From assembly GCA_011800805.1 (NCBI GenBank), contig MPNW01000186.1, positions 124,001 through 188,000 on the forward strand: DNA of 64,000 nt, read 5' to 3'. Shown one piece after another: positions 13,899-25,862 of this stretch. Positions within the stretch are counted from its first letter, which is position 1. Every line of letters starts with the position of its first letter. A program made the position numbers and the translations under genes. The notes under the pieces are model-generated. The model was not told the DNA's origin and ran no database searches. It worked only from the letters and a program-made list of their open reading frames with translations. This DNA is from Hirudo medicinalis (taxonomy: Eukaryota; Annelida; Clitellata; Hirudinida; Hirudinidae).

Positions 13899-14188
13899 TT
13901 CACAGAGATGCGAGGCAGGCTTCAGAAGTAAATGTGGTAGTTGGGGATTTGGTTATAAGCTGTTAAGGAATGTCATCTCTTGTCTCGACATCATCAATGA
14001 GATAAACTGTTCGAACTCTTGAATAGAAAACCTCTTCTCCAAGAATACAAATTTTGAGGATGCACGGTGATCATTAAAACTAAATTGATGCTTTCAAAAA
14101 AAACCTCCCCCAACAAAATCCACCTCAATTTGCTGGTACCAACGCACTCTTTCGAGTCAAACAACAATAGAAACATCCATGACGTTGA

Positions 14189-14503
14189 ATGACAATTACT
14201 GTATTATTTTTAATTTGCGTTTATTGCAGTTGCTGGGATGAAAATAAAAATCTTCATGGAATAAATCACATAAGAAAATATGATTCATTTCTTAGGTTAA
14301 TATCTTGCGACGAAAATGGATACCAGAATGAAGTTAATGCAAATCAACTGACAACGGTCACCAATGCTGATGGAGACCTTTCAGAAAAACACAAACGTAC
14401 CTTGATTTACAACTTCGCAGGAGCTTTTAAGATAATTAATGACTGGACTTCATTCATTAAGGACTTCATTCAATGTAGAATCCATAAAGAAGTAGCACGA
14501 TAA
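14189..14503 (+). CDS. hypothetical small secreted protein (104 aa)
   Basis: An ATG-to-TAA frame begins with a hydrophobic, signal-peptide-like segment (MTITVLFLICVYCSCWD), then a charged stretch without paired cysteines (HIRKYDSFLRLISCDE, FAGAFKIINDWTSF). I recognise no family. It sits in sequence as AT-rich as its flanks, and chance remains a good explanation. It lies 291 bases upstream of lectin copy B on the opposite strand. Confidence 0.25.
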   Translation: MTITVLFLICVYCSCWDENKNLHGINHIRKYDSFLRLISCDENGYQNEVNANQLTTVTNADGDLSEKHKRTLIYNFAGAFKIINDWTSFIKDFIQCRIHKEVAR

Positions 14504-15714
14504 AGCATATTTTAGTTAATAATTACACATTAATTTATGATGATGATGATGATGATAATATTATAAAAAAAGTTTTGAATAACGCTGAGAAAACAAATCA
14601 CACGTCCGATAAAGAAAGACCAATTCTCTCTTTTATCAAAGAAAAATAAAAAATAAAAGAAAAATCAACAGTGTAAAGCAATTAAGTTTAGCAGTTTTAA
14701 AAGTAACCAAGAAAATAATTAGGATTAATCATTATAATTAAGAATTAGTCATAATAATTAAGAATTAGTCATAATAATCAAGAATTAGTCATAATAATCA
14801 AGAATTAGTCATAATAATCAAGAATTAGTCATAATAATTAAGAATTCGTCAGAAGACAAAGAAGCATTGCTATTACTCTCCGCTGCAGACCAGGAATCAA
14901 GCGTTTCGAAAAGTTTCACAACGCGATAAAAGTTTGAACATGTGAAAAAAGCTTCACAATACGATAAAACCATTCCCTCTTCGGAGCAATGCTGAATTCC
15001 TCGTGACCAGAATAATTCAAAAAGTTCAAAAAAGTGAAGAGGTCAGTTATTTATTTATACAGTAGTAGTAGTTTGAACGAACGAATTTGTGACAGTGTTC
15101 GATATTTTTGGAGATTACAAAATTTAAATTATGAGATAAAAATGGTTAAATATTAATAAATTGATTGATGGAAAAAAGAGAAAATTTAATTTAATTTAAA
15201 TTTTAATTTAACGTTTTTAAATTGTTAACACCAATGGAGGAAGATTGTGATCAGAAGGTATTGATGCTTACTTAATCGAATTTAAACTGAAGTTTCCTTT
15301 TAATAATCAGGAAATTATTAAATAATTTCAAAAACTGTTGTAGGAAGATAATCATAATTTTAAAAATACAGATGAATTGTTATCAGCATTAGACACATTC
15401 ACAAATGGAACATACGTTATAAAATTTATGCTCATCATTTCGTCTATTACCTAAACATTTCAATAATTTCAGTTTAACTAAAATATCAGTTATTAGTTAT
15501 TTAAAAGATTAAATCATGCAAGAATGCAACAAATGGATGAATGATGGATCAACTCTGAAATGAAAAGAGCTGTTGCCGTGGCCACCTGTCATTTGTTTAT
15601 GGGCAACCAACACCTTAAACAGGTCCATTGTAGGTCTTGCATCAGTAATATTTTCAGAATAGAAATTTAGATTGCATTTTTATCAGTAATCTCTTCATCA
15701 GCTTCTACTTTCAA
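14504..15714. other. low-complexity intergenic region
   Basis: Holds a GAT microsatellite (14536-14556), a 20-base tandem repeat (entered separately) and AT-rich sequence. No gene is supported. Confidence 0.5.
14739..14847. repeat. 20-base tandem repeat, about five units
   Basis: The unit AAGAATTAGTCATAATAATC (or ...AATT) repeats about five times with one to two changes per unit. It is too AT-rich and spacer-free to be anything but a minisatellite. Confidence 0.9.
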
Positions 15715-16185
15715 ATGAATTTTACAACCACACTTTACATTCTGTGGAATAAAACCAATGAAAACAAAACAGGATATCATCACCCGGGGATGGCTCCAAC
15801 ATGGCCAAATCGATACCAAGCCCCCCAAGAACTACCACTCAGTCTGGAATGTTCAAATGAAGGTCTAGAGACGGCAGTAGTTCTTGGCTTATTGTTTTTG
15901 GCATTTGCCATTTACTTGTTTTGCAGGATTAGCGGCGCTTACCAAAGATTGAGAAAACGTCTGATTAGGTTTAATATTTGCAAACAATGCGCTTCGTCGA
16001 GCGAAAGTTGTTCATCAACGAAGAGTGCAACCATTCCAGACAAGAATTCCTTCAACTGCGCCCGTGCTTTTCTTGGAAAAAGATCGAAAAAGGTTGAGCA
16101 TATCAAGAAGAAGGACTTGATGCCTGCTGTCTCCTTTGCATCGAAGTCTCATGGGACTATTCACAATAACGTTCAATTCTTATAG
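15715..16185 (+). CDS. hypothetical single-pass membrane protein (156 aa)
   Basis: One open frame from ATG to TAG. About 55 residues come first, with three N-glycosylation sequons (NFT, NKT, NKT) and a Pro-rich patch (APTWPNRYQAPQELP). One transmembrane helix follows (AVVLGLLFLAFAIYLFCRI, about residues 54-73), then a basic, Ser/Cys-rich tail (LRKRLIRFNICKQC, KRSKKVEHIKKK). This layout suggests a type I/III plasma-membrane protein without a classical signal peptide. The frame is longer and less AT-biased than random frames nearby, which favours a real gene, but I know no family with this sequence. It may be one exon of a larger gene; none of its possible partners is clear. Confidence 0.5.
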   Translation: MNFTTTLYILWNKTNENKTGYHHPGMAPTWPNRYQAPQELPLSLECSNEGLETAVVLGLLFLAFAIYLFCRISGAYQRLRKRLIRFNICKQCASSSESCSSTKSATIPDKNSFNCARAFLGKRSKKVEHIKKKDLMPAVSFASKSHGTIHNNVQFL

Positions 16186-16825
16186 CCGAACAATGCTGGT
16201 TGTAAAAATATTCCGTTATTTTTTCGATTTTCATGTTTCGCCATTCAGGCTTCAAAAAGTTAGAAAATAACCGAAGTTTGTCGAAGTTTGAGTTTTTTTT
16301 TTTAAATTCAGTAGAAGGAATAACATTTCAAAGGTTTCAAAGTCTCGAGCATTGATTAATCGATGATGTGAAAGTCTTAATAAAATAAACCGAAACTCTA
16401 ACAATCCAGAATATGAGAATATTCTTTTTGAAATTGTTAAATGCATTAACCATAACAATTAATGAAATTCGTTTGGTCAATTTTCCTTCCGCACTCTTTG
16501 AAATTTAGAGATGTAATGCATGGAACTCGATTTTATGCACACGTACTTGAGCCTTTAGAACGTCACTAGACAGCATAGTAGTAGTTATTGGTTATTGGTA
16601 GCTGATCTGTTTCAGCATATTATTTGGGACTCTTTGTATGGCCTATCGAATTATCGACAATATTTAAATATTGTTCATTTTGATTGCACAATGACCAAAC
16701 ATTTTACAGCGCTGCCCGGGTTAATCGAAAAATAATAAGATATCGAATCAATCAAGTAATAGGAGAACATTAATTGGACATCAGTCAATTTGATCCCAAG
16801 TAAATAAACATAAGCTATTAATTTG
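16186..16825. other. intergenic
   Basis: AT-rich; nothing supported. Confidence 0.4.
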
Positions 16826-17127
16826 AGGTGCGAGTTAGCTCAGAGGGTAGCGTTCCTGCGAACGACGGTAAAAGCAACAGTCGTTACGTGTCGTGTTCGA
16901 AACCCAGCTTGCACCACCATAAAGCGCCCCTGGGAGCCGGCGCTATATAAATGGTCTAANTAGCTCAGAGGGTAGCGTTCCTGCGAACGACGGTAAAAGC
17001 AACAGTCGTTACGTGTCGTGTTCGAAACCCAGCTTGCACCACCATAAAGCGCCCCTGGGAGCCGGCGCTATATAAATGGTCTAAGCGTCCCTGCCTCTCA
17101 CGCTTATGGCGCTTTATAAATAAACTT
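16826..17127 (+). repeat. tRNA-derived SINE, with a 124-base block doubled exactly
   Basis: A polymerase III A box (TTAGCTCAGAGGGTAG) and a B box (GTTCGAAACCC) identify a tRNA-derived head. The tail ends GCGCTTTATAAATAAACTTAC. The block 16836-16959 is repeated base for base at 16961-17084, the two joined by a single N at 16960. It is either a tandem SINE or, more likely, an unmerged contig overlap. Fragments of the family occur near 6435 and 46676. Confidence 0.85.
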
Positions 17128-18516
17128 ACTTCTAGATAAGTAGCTCGTTATGATTAATGCTAAGACAACATCCCGCTCAAATTTTTAAAATAAATGTGCT
17201 TGCGTAATTCATGGACTTAAATCTTCAGTATTTGTAGTATAGTTTTGCTTCATTACAAGTATATCTGCTTAGAACCGAGTTAAATTTCAACTCAATTTTG
17301 TTCAGTACCTACCATTATGGTTTTTATAATTACAAATAAACTGCTATGAGTGATCATTTTGATTACTTTTCAAGGTAGCAGTAAATTTTATTTTTTTCAG
17401 GTATTGTATTTTATCATTCCTTTTCAATGAATCTTTGACCGGACCAACAGAAGAATTTATGCTTTAGGCACTTCTTAAATAGAACGTCTAAAGCGTTAAT
17501 GTAAACGTTTGAAATTATGTCTAATTATTCATAATATAATTACGAATTAATCAGTTTTCTGAAACTGAATAAAGTTGTTAGGTAAATGGAAATGCCATTG
17601 ATATCTGGAAATCTCGCTCAGCATTCGATCAATCCTTATTAGTGATGTAATTTACTGATGTCACTTCTTCTAACGTTCCATTCAAATGCTTCTATCTTAT
17701 GTTATTTCTTTCGAAGCGGAAACAAAGATTCTTGTAAAGAACAAAAATTAGAACATTGTGATGTATGAAGGACTTTCCTTGGACTGTGCCATTTCTGAGT
17801 GATTAACCTGTTCTTCAAAATAACCTTGCACGAAATTGGTAAGGAATTAATATCACCAACGATCAAATTATTTTTTCTTTTTATTGATCAGATGCAATCT
17901 TTTAATATTTACTATCATTAAAGATGAATTTTAACCTTGATATATAACTTGACTTGCCAAGAATCATTTAGGCATTGCATTTTCTTAATTATCATCTTTG
18001 CAGTTCGTTAGACTGATTGGCATCCCTCAACAGGTATCCTCAGTTGCTATGACATTACTGTATGCCCCTTTGCTGATAACTGATACCTACTTTTTAAGTA
18101 TAAATTTTTAACAAACCTTTTTATGCGATAAAATGTACTTGACAAGGAATCTGAATATAAATAACGAAAATGACGTGTCGAAAATAATAAATAATTTCTA
18201 ATGAAGTACCAAAATTAAAAGAAATTAAAAAAATGATGAGTTTCTTTGGTACATTTAATCATTTAATCAGCTACTCATGTTGCAGCAATAACATGAATAC
18301 ATATTGTGTGATCAAGCAATAATATGATTACACAGTAAGTGATAAAACATTAATCATTAAAATCTACACATCAAGGAAGCTTACCAAAACACACTCTTAA
18401 AAATGACGTGATATTGCATTCACTTAATTCTACTCAAATTAGTGCAGATCTAAAACTAATGTTTCGTTATCAAGGTTACAAATTCATTAAAAGTTGCGGC
18501 TTTTCAAATCTCTGAT
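17128..18516. other. intergenic
   Basis: AT-rich and without supported genes. Lies downstream (3') of GPCR A. Confidence 0.4.
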
Positions 18517-20414
18517 TCATTTTGTGACGAATTTCAAAATCTTCCTTCTTTTTTCTTCAAAGGGCAACTTTGAAATAAACATCTTCATTCCTGACTTGAA
18601 TGGTCCATATTGTGTTCCGTAGATGATTGAATTCACCAAACCGTTGGAATATAACAAAATAATTGCGGCATAATAATATGGTTCTCGGAAGTTCAGTTGA
18701 TAGATTCCCAAGTTGTACAAAAAATAATAAACCTTGAAAATAAATGTTACTACTATTATTCTTTATCTTTTCGTGAAATAATATAGTAAATAATGCGCAA
18801 AAGTGGAAAAGCATGACTTCACTGCATAAGAGCTAACTAATTGCTGATTTTGATAAAAATGACAGTAAAGAGGTGAGGAAGCATAAAGAGTTGGAGCTCT
18901 AGGACAAAGCTCTAGTGAAACCCCATCTGGAATATTGCACGTAAATATGAAATCTACATTTGCGATTTTGAAAAATTCATTGAAGTGTTCCTAAGGTCTT
19001 AAAAAGAAGAGGAAGACTGAGTTTTTAGAAGAGGTAAAAACAACCTTGGAGAATATGAAAAGCTGAGAAGATCTAATGGAAGCACTGAAGAATCCTTCCA
19101 TGAAGGCGATATCACTAATTTGACCCGTTTTTAAAACAACAACGAGAGGACACGAACTTAAGTTATGTAGGGAAGCAACAAACTATTTGAAAGTAATAAA
19201 TGTATTTGACCTAGCGGAATTAAAGTGAAGAAAATTTAGTTAAAATAGATGAAAGAAATTCTTGATGAATTCTTGATTCAGCCTTTTGAAAAAGTGGTTA
19301 TCAAACAAACTTTATAACATACTTATATGTACTTTTGAGCCCTATAGAAAAATGTTAAATACCTGGTTGCCACTCCAACAAGCCAAATAGGAAGCCGACA
19401 AAAGTGCCGACGTTTTGAGAAGTGATAATCTTATTTTTCTCATTGGTGAAATTGCACCAGCTACAATTAATCGACCATTTCTTCCATGAATTGAAAGTTG
19501 ATTCATGTCATTGAAATCTTTTGATTCATTTGTTTTGTCTCCATGTGTTGACCAAATCGCAACTTCATTAGAATTCAACTTTGTTATCTCTTGTTTAGGC
19601 AGATTGTCTGCTACTTTCTCTTGTATTGGATTAATTCTGTGGCGAAGAGCCAAAACCATTCTTATGTAACAAAATATTATGACAGTCAACGGAAAGAAAA
19701 AATGAAAGACCAAAATTAAGAATCCCATGCTACGCCGAAAGTTTTCGGGCCAATCACTTAAATGGTGGCATTTGCCATCGTCTTGAATGCCACTAGCCAA
19801 AATAAGGTAAATATAGGTCCCCATCAAAACAGTGATGATAAAGCTGAGTGATAATATTTTGGGCAAGGCAACACTTTTCGAAAACCTGGCCTGATAAAAT
19901 ATTGGATGTATTACTGCCAAATAACGATCCACTGTCAGAGCTAGTACTGAGTAAGTGGAAGCTACCAGAGAGCTCCACACTGGACATTTGTGAATCCAAA
20001 TACGACAAATAAATTCATCAAGTAAATCTCCTTTTTTCAGATTTTCGCTCCAAGATCTTTCTAAAACTGTTGCGAGGAAAATGAAATAAGAAGCCATAGC
20101 ATCAATAATGCACTGACATGTGATCATAAACTCGTTCCCAGCGGATTTGGACCTTGGATTCTTAAACATCAAAAGAACGAAGAGAACGAATAAATTAAAT
20201 ATGAAACCCATTAAACCAATAATCTCTGCGATGATGTTGACGGGATAGTATGTGTAGTTTCCAACCTGCTTTTCACCATCACTTTCAGACAAGTTGCTAA
20301 AGTTAGTTTTAATGTAATCAGTAAAATGAAGTATTAATAAATGTATTTTAATAATAATGCAATAAGTCAGTTCTTCATGTAGGTAAACATTTTTTTTTGC
20401 ATTTACCGTTGCAT
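18517..20414 (-). CDS. orphan class A GPCR, gene A
   Basis: The main exon, 20296-19363, encodes TM1-TM6 and the last exon, 18732-18517, encodes TM7 and the tail (ends KFVTK, stop). The start is unsettled: the long frame has no ATG of its own. A tiny exon 20414-20407 (ATG CAA CG, donor GTAAAT) would splice in frame to an acceptor before 20296, for about 385 aa. Landmarks seen: TM1 GFIFNLFVLFVLL; Cys of CRIW and of GKCHHL forming the TM3-ECL2 disulfide; VDRYLAVIHP at the end of TM3; TM6 ACWSGNQ; TM7 LVNSIIYG. The usual Pro of TM6 (CWxP) is Gly and that of TM7 (NPxxY) is Ser. The phase-0 intron follows the codon for Gln in CWSGNQ, as in the other three paralogues. Ligand unknown; peptide or amine receptor by general class. 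Confidence 0.85.
18733..19362 (-). other. intron of GPCR A
   Basis: Intron between TM6 and TM7; a nearly gene-length AT-rich spacer with no other feature seen. Confidence 0.7.
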
Positions 20415-22066
20415 CTTGATTGTTTTTCTCTGATTATGTTTCTTTAATTTTAATATAAATGTAACAAATTCTAGTTATTTCTTCTCTGGAGCATTTTCGT
20501 TTGCTTTAAGAATGCAAATGTTTTTCCTTTTAAACTGCGCATTCATCATCAGCTCCCACAAGACCTATTTATTGTTTGCCTCCCCGGAACTATTTTGTCA
20601 TTCAATACAACTGAATAACCATGCGTCAGATGTTTCCGCCATACTGAACTAAGGAGAGTAATTGTCCAGCATCTCGCGAAACCAGTCAAAAGGTAATGTT
20701 AGTGATATTTTATTAAATGATTTTGCCTTCTTTTTTAAATGACAAATTTATTTTAATCAATGATCCTTTACACAGTCTAACAATTCAGTGCAAGTTAGGG
20801 AGGTAAATCTGTAGTTTAAAAGATTGTTTGGTGTCCTTTATCGTGTCATTTAGTCTCGCACGTCTTCTCTTAAAGTCAAGTTTTGGCAGTCGGTTTGTGT
20901 ATTCAATTCAATGCTCTTACTTAAGCAGTATTTTCTAATTTCTCAACATTCCTTATTCCTTTCGACAATTTTCTAATTGTAAAACCTCAATAATTTATAT
21001 ATTTGTATGTCGTACAATTTAAAACACTTTCTGCTAGTTGAAGTCAGCTCCCATTGTGACAATTCGAATCAAACGAGGTAGCTTCCAAGAACATTATGTC
21101 AGTCTTTGACAAAAACTTATTAGGACAAAAACCATTATTTTTAAAATTAAATTTAGAAATTTTAATTTTAAGAATTTTCCATTTTCCCATCATTTTAAGT
21201 TTTTTAAGCAAACCACGGAGGAAGAGCATGTGCAAGCCTCGCTATTTCTATTTAATTTCCAGCAGATTTAGCATATTTTATAAAAGGGGAGGAAGGGCTG
21301 CCTCAATCATTTGAGTTATGAAATGGGAATTATTTTTAAGTGCCTATCTTCTGCTGACGCCTGAAGTTCTATGGCTCGTCTTGTGAACATTTTTTGGCAG
21401 ACGAAATAAGGGTCGTTCCGTTAGGATGTGAGAGTTGATGAGAACAGAATGTCTTCCAAACGTTTTAGTTTTGGAGTTGCAAAGGTGACTTCGTTATAAA
21501 ATCCTTTGGACTTTTACTGATTTCCTTGCATTTTTTATTAATGCCATTTTAATATTATTTTAATAGGAAGTACTTAAACGCCCCTTTTTAAATAACGACA
21601 AGTTTATTTAATGAGTCAATGATTATTTTCAATTTAAAAAATAACTATTGTATTGTTGTAAGTACAAATAATTAATCTAAATCTGAAGCTTACATAAAAT
21701 CTTTGATTATTAAGTTGCAACGCTCTCATGAACAGACTCTCACAGGCATGGCGGTCCAAATCATCTCAGTTAAGCAGCGGAACATAGTCAAACAAATGAA
21801 TAGAACGCCATTGGACAGTTCACCTCAACTTGCAAGAAGGTGGAAATGTTAATGACCGGATTTTGAATATGTTAGAAATTAAATACAAATTAAAAGGTTT
21901 TAGTGTGAATCCTCTGATGTGAGGTGTGTTAAATCGCCATCTGCATACAATATTTTATTATCAGCAATTAGAATATATTTTTAGATTATTTATTGGATGA
22001 TAACTCTTTTAATTTGTAAGTTTTGTTGTCATATTTCCTCCTAGCTTCAGGAACGAAGGAAAACGT
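20415..22066. other. intergenic between GPCR A and GST
   Basis: No supported gene. Short frames on both strands near 21.04-21.31 kb overlap one another and look like chance. Confidence 0.4.
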
Positions 22067-23123
22067 TCAGAAGACAGATTCAGGTCTTGTCGTGAGGTAT
22101 TCAGCTACCCGAGGTTGAGCAGCCACTCTTTCTCTGAGTGCCTTCAGTTTGGGATGAGATTGTTCCCAGTGAAAATCAGTCAAGAATTCAAAAATGGCAA
22201 AGAAATGCAGATCTGCCAGAGTTATCTGAGATTAAAATGTTTTTTGTGTTTTGTTTTATTAATGTTATTCCAATCAATTTAATATTATTCCAATCAATTA
22301 ATTAATTTGACTATCAAAGAAAACAAATTTATGTACCTATATTCAAACGTAATCTATTTATATTTTTAGGTAAAACGCTTCGCTGTGGAAATTAAATATT
22401 GTTGTTATTTGTTAACCAATTTCAAGCAAATTGTAAAGAAAATTGTAAGTATAAAATAATTTCTATTGCATTTATATTTTAACCTCATCTGTAAAACAAT
22501 TTAAGTTACAAGCACTCTAACCTCATCAGTCACCAAAAACATTTTGTCTCCCAGAAACTTTTCGAGGAGATCAGAAGCATAAACAAGGTGCTTTTCTGCA
22601 AATTCTTGTTTGGCTGCTTCCTAACAATTAAAAAATAAATATTCGTTAATATATAAAGAATAAATTTGTTCGATAAATTTAATATATATATAAACAAACG
22701 TAAACTAACCTTGTGACCTTCAGGAGCAAATTTAGTTGAAATAAATTTTAGGTACATGTTGGTGACAACTTCAACCGCAGAGTCGACAACAGCCTCCTCA
22801 AAACTCGACTTTCCAAGGAGACCCCCCTCTCTTGCCACGTATCTGGCAATGGCCATGCTCTCCACCAGCACCTTTCCGTCCACCTCCAGGTAAGGCACTT
22901 TACCGCTAAATGATTCTGAAAGTTCGTAAATGTCATTTGGCATGTAAGTTCATTGCTTGGGCCGGCAAAACTCGTTAAAGTAATGTTTACTTGGTTTAAG
23001 TGCATGCCATTCTTCTTTGCTAAGTCTCACGTCTTCAAATTTGATCCCTGCAAGTACAAAAGCCAATCTGATGGTTTCTGCTCTTCCTTTACCATCGAAA
23101 TAAACCAGCTTATAAGAAGGCAT
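22067..23123 (-). CDS. glutathione S-transferase, sigma class
   Basis: Four exons, 22991-23123, 22710-22915, 22522-22620 and 22067-22225, join in phase to 198 aa, a normal length for sigma GSTs. The N-terminal thioredoxin-fold half starts MPSYKLVYFDGKGRAETIR, with the catalytic Tyr in the YF position, and continues FSGKVPYLEVDGKVLVES (cis-Pro of VPYLEV and the glutathione-binding ES pair). The all-helical half ends ITLADLHFFAIFEFLTD, the usual conserved N-capping region, and closes RPESVF. The cytosolic enzyme conjugates glutathione to electrophiles or isomerises prostaglandin-type substrates; invertebrate members serve in detoxification, and cephalopod S-crystallins derive from them. It lies between GPCR A and GPCR B with no visible link to them. 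Confidence 0.93.
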
Positions 23124-25862
23124 GATGTGGTGCTAACAGTTTATTCTGATTAGATGAAACCAGCCTCGACTCTCCAGCTTTTAAGGGAAGCTGTTTGCAA
23201 TTAGCAACTCTTGGTAGAACATTTCAAAACTGTTTAATTTGCTGTCACTTGCATAACTTGCTGGTGAACTTTTGTACCCTGAAGTAAGTTACATCAAGGC
23301 CACCTATCAAAATTATGAATCTCCTTTAGATTTTCAACAGTAGGCAAATAAAATACGCATTCGTAGAAAATTAATTGCATTGATAAATTAATATTCATCA
23401 AAACGAAATCTGAATTTTATTCGTTCGATTAAAGATATGCTGATGCAGTGTATAAAAATGAAAACTTAAAAAGAAATGACATTAAATTACTGTCATTACT
23501 CGTAACATTGTTCAATCCTTTTTAGAACTGCTGGCTCTAATTAAAGCCATAACATCTCATTTTATCGCCGCTGTATGCTGAGCGAGGTCGAAAGATTTAA
23601 CCTCAATAAGCATAAAAAACTATCGCTTAACAATAAGCAGTTTTTGCATCTAAAATATCTAAAACATTAATAATGCATCACCTAAAGAACCTACTTGTAT
23701 GTACAAAAACCTCAGTTCGACTGAGGGATTAATTTATTTATTTAGTTTAACAATTTATTTAGTTTAACAATTAACAATGTCCGATTTAACCTAGTCAACT
23801 TTCTCTGTCAATTGTAGAAGCTGTAAATTTGACGATCATTTCTCACTACAATATAATATATAAAATAATTTTAAGTTCGAATGAATAATGCTGGTTTAAT
23901 GTCAATTGATTTCATGAATTAATTATCGACTTAATCATGTTGAAGTGTGTTTGTGTGGTTCATGTTTTCGATGACAGTACGGCCAAACCGTATTGAATGA
24001 AACTCACCAACGCCATCAACTCCAACAACATCTTCGAATGCCATCAAAAATGTAATAATTACCTAGCGAGTTATTTTTCGTGTTGAAACGTAAAAAAAAT
24101 CATGACATTAATTACAATTAAACCTTAAATTGAGTTTAATAAAAAATAAATCTCAATTTAATTACAAATAACAAATTATTAAATTCACTAAAAAATAGTC
24201 TGTTATAGTCTAAATAGTCTAAAAAATAGTTGATATAATTAAAATATATATTAAAAATGTAATTCGTCATTCTGTCAGTCTGGAATGTGCTGATGTAAAA
24301 TACCAATTTTTTCAGCATTTATTTCCTTAACCTTTTACACCCCGCCACTAATTTTAAGTATATTCAAATGTTTTATGAACATTTTGGTAGTTTTGATTAT
24401 TCTACTGTTAATAAAAGAATTATCAATTGTGCAAGCTTCTGGATAACAGAAGTACATTCCAAAAGTGGAACGTTGAAATAGTATCTGCGTAATATTCAGT
24501 AATTAAAAATCCGCTTTTTCAAGATAAACAAAAACCGGAAATATAATTTATTCTATCACAAAATTCTAAAACAAAAATTTAATTATATTTTCCTTTGTTG
24601 TTCATTTTCTTTTGAAGTGCCATGTCTATTAGTAATCCTCTTGCACGACTGAAAGAATATTTTTCCTAAAATATCCATTGGATAATAACTGATGTAAATT
24701 GTCACATTAAAATGAATTCTACTGCGGAAATAGTTTTTGAAGTTTATTCATTTCCATGTGATTATTTCTTAATGTCAATAGCGATGACATTTTCAACACT
24801 TTTACAATTACAATGAGTCAAGGTTTAGAATTTTTTAAAATAATTTTCTTTATCTTACCTACCACAGCCATTCGCATTTCTTTTGAGTAAAAATGAAAAT
24901 AAAAACATTATTGGCAATATAAAAATTATCAAATGGTTTAGCAATATGACGATTTCAATCACTTCATAAAACGCGTTTAAAGCTTGTTTTTATCTCAGAA
25001 ATTAAATATAACCTTAAATAGAATTGCTTAAAAATTTGTGTAAAGTTTGAGGTTAAGTTTGAGGTGCTAAGTCTCAAATTGGAACTATCATTTAAACATT
25101 TTAAAGTTATATAAACAGTCATCTTGTTGATAAATAGCCTTCATCGTCTCTTCAAATCTGTTTCACATCATTTCATTCATCACCAGCCAGTCTCCTCCTA
25201 CTTGTCATCACATCTCGTCGTACAAACTTTATGACGTCCTGAGTATTTTCCTGGAATAACCTCACCAATTTGCTTTTCAAATGCACTTTACAAGATTCAC
25301 CTTGCCAAAGAATTAACAACTCTGTAGCTACACTTAATTTAGGCACATTTCTTCATTCGTTGTACAAACAACCTTATTGAATTCCCATTACATCCATTTG
25401 TAACTGAGGTCAATTAAACATTAACCAATGTCACTAAGAATTGACATACTTTATGATCAAAAAATGGTTTCAAATTGCGTGCAAATTATCAACGCACCAT
25501 CATAGCCTTAATAAGGCTTCTATGACACATTTTATATCACCAAACATGACTGTTATTCAGATAATATTATCTCTAAGATAAAAGAAAAAACTTTATAATT
25601 TAAAATAAATAAAAAAAAATGACGTGCATTAAGTAATAAATCAAATTTAATGATGTGCCATAAAATGAAAGTTCTTTGGTGCATTCTGCTACTTTAACCA
25701 GCTAATCAAGTTTCCATCAATCACAATATAATCCGATGAATGTCCATTTCAACTGCAAAAATAGCATTTACAACATAAAATTGTTTTTTTTTAAATCTTT
25801 GTATTAAACTGCTCATCTAAAACTACAAACTCAAGAATGTCGCAACGCAAAACATACGAGGG
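23124..25862. other. intergenic, AT-rich
   Basis: No supported gene. A small perfect hairpin (CCTCAGT-TCG-ACTGAGG, 23710-23726) precedes a duplicated TTTATTTAGTTTAACAATT motif. Confidence 0.4.

Noticed and set aside
16826..17127. A pair of tRNA genes
   Set aside because: A and B boxes are present, but the sequence continues into a SINE body and tail and does not fold as a full cloverleaf.
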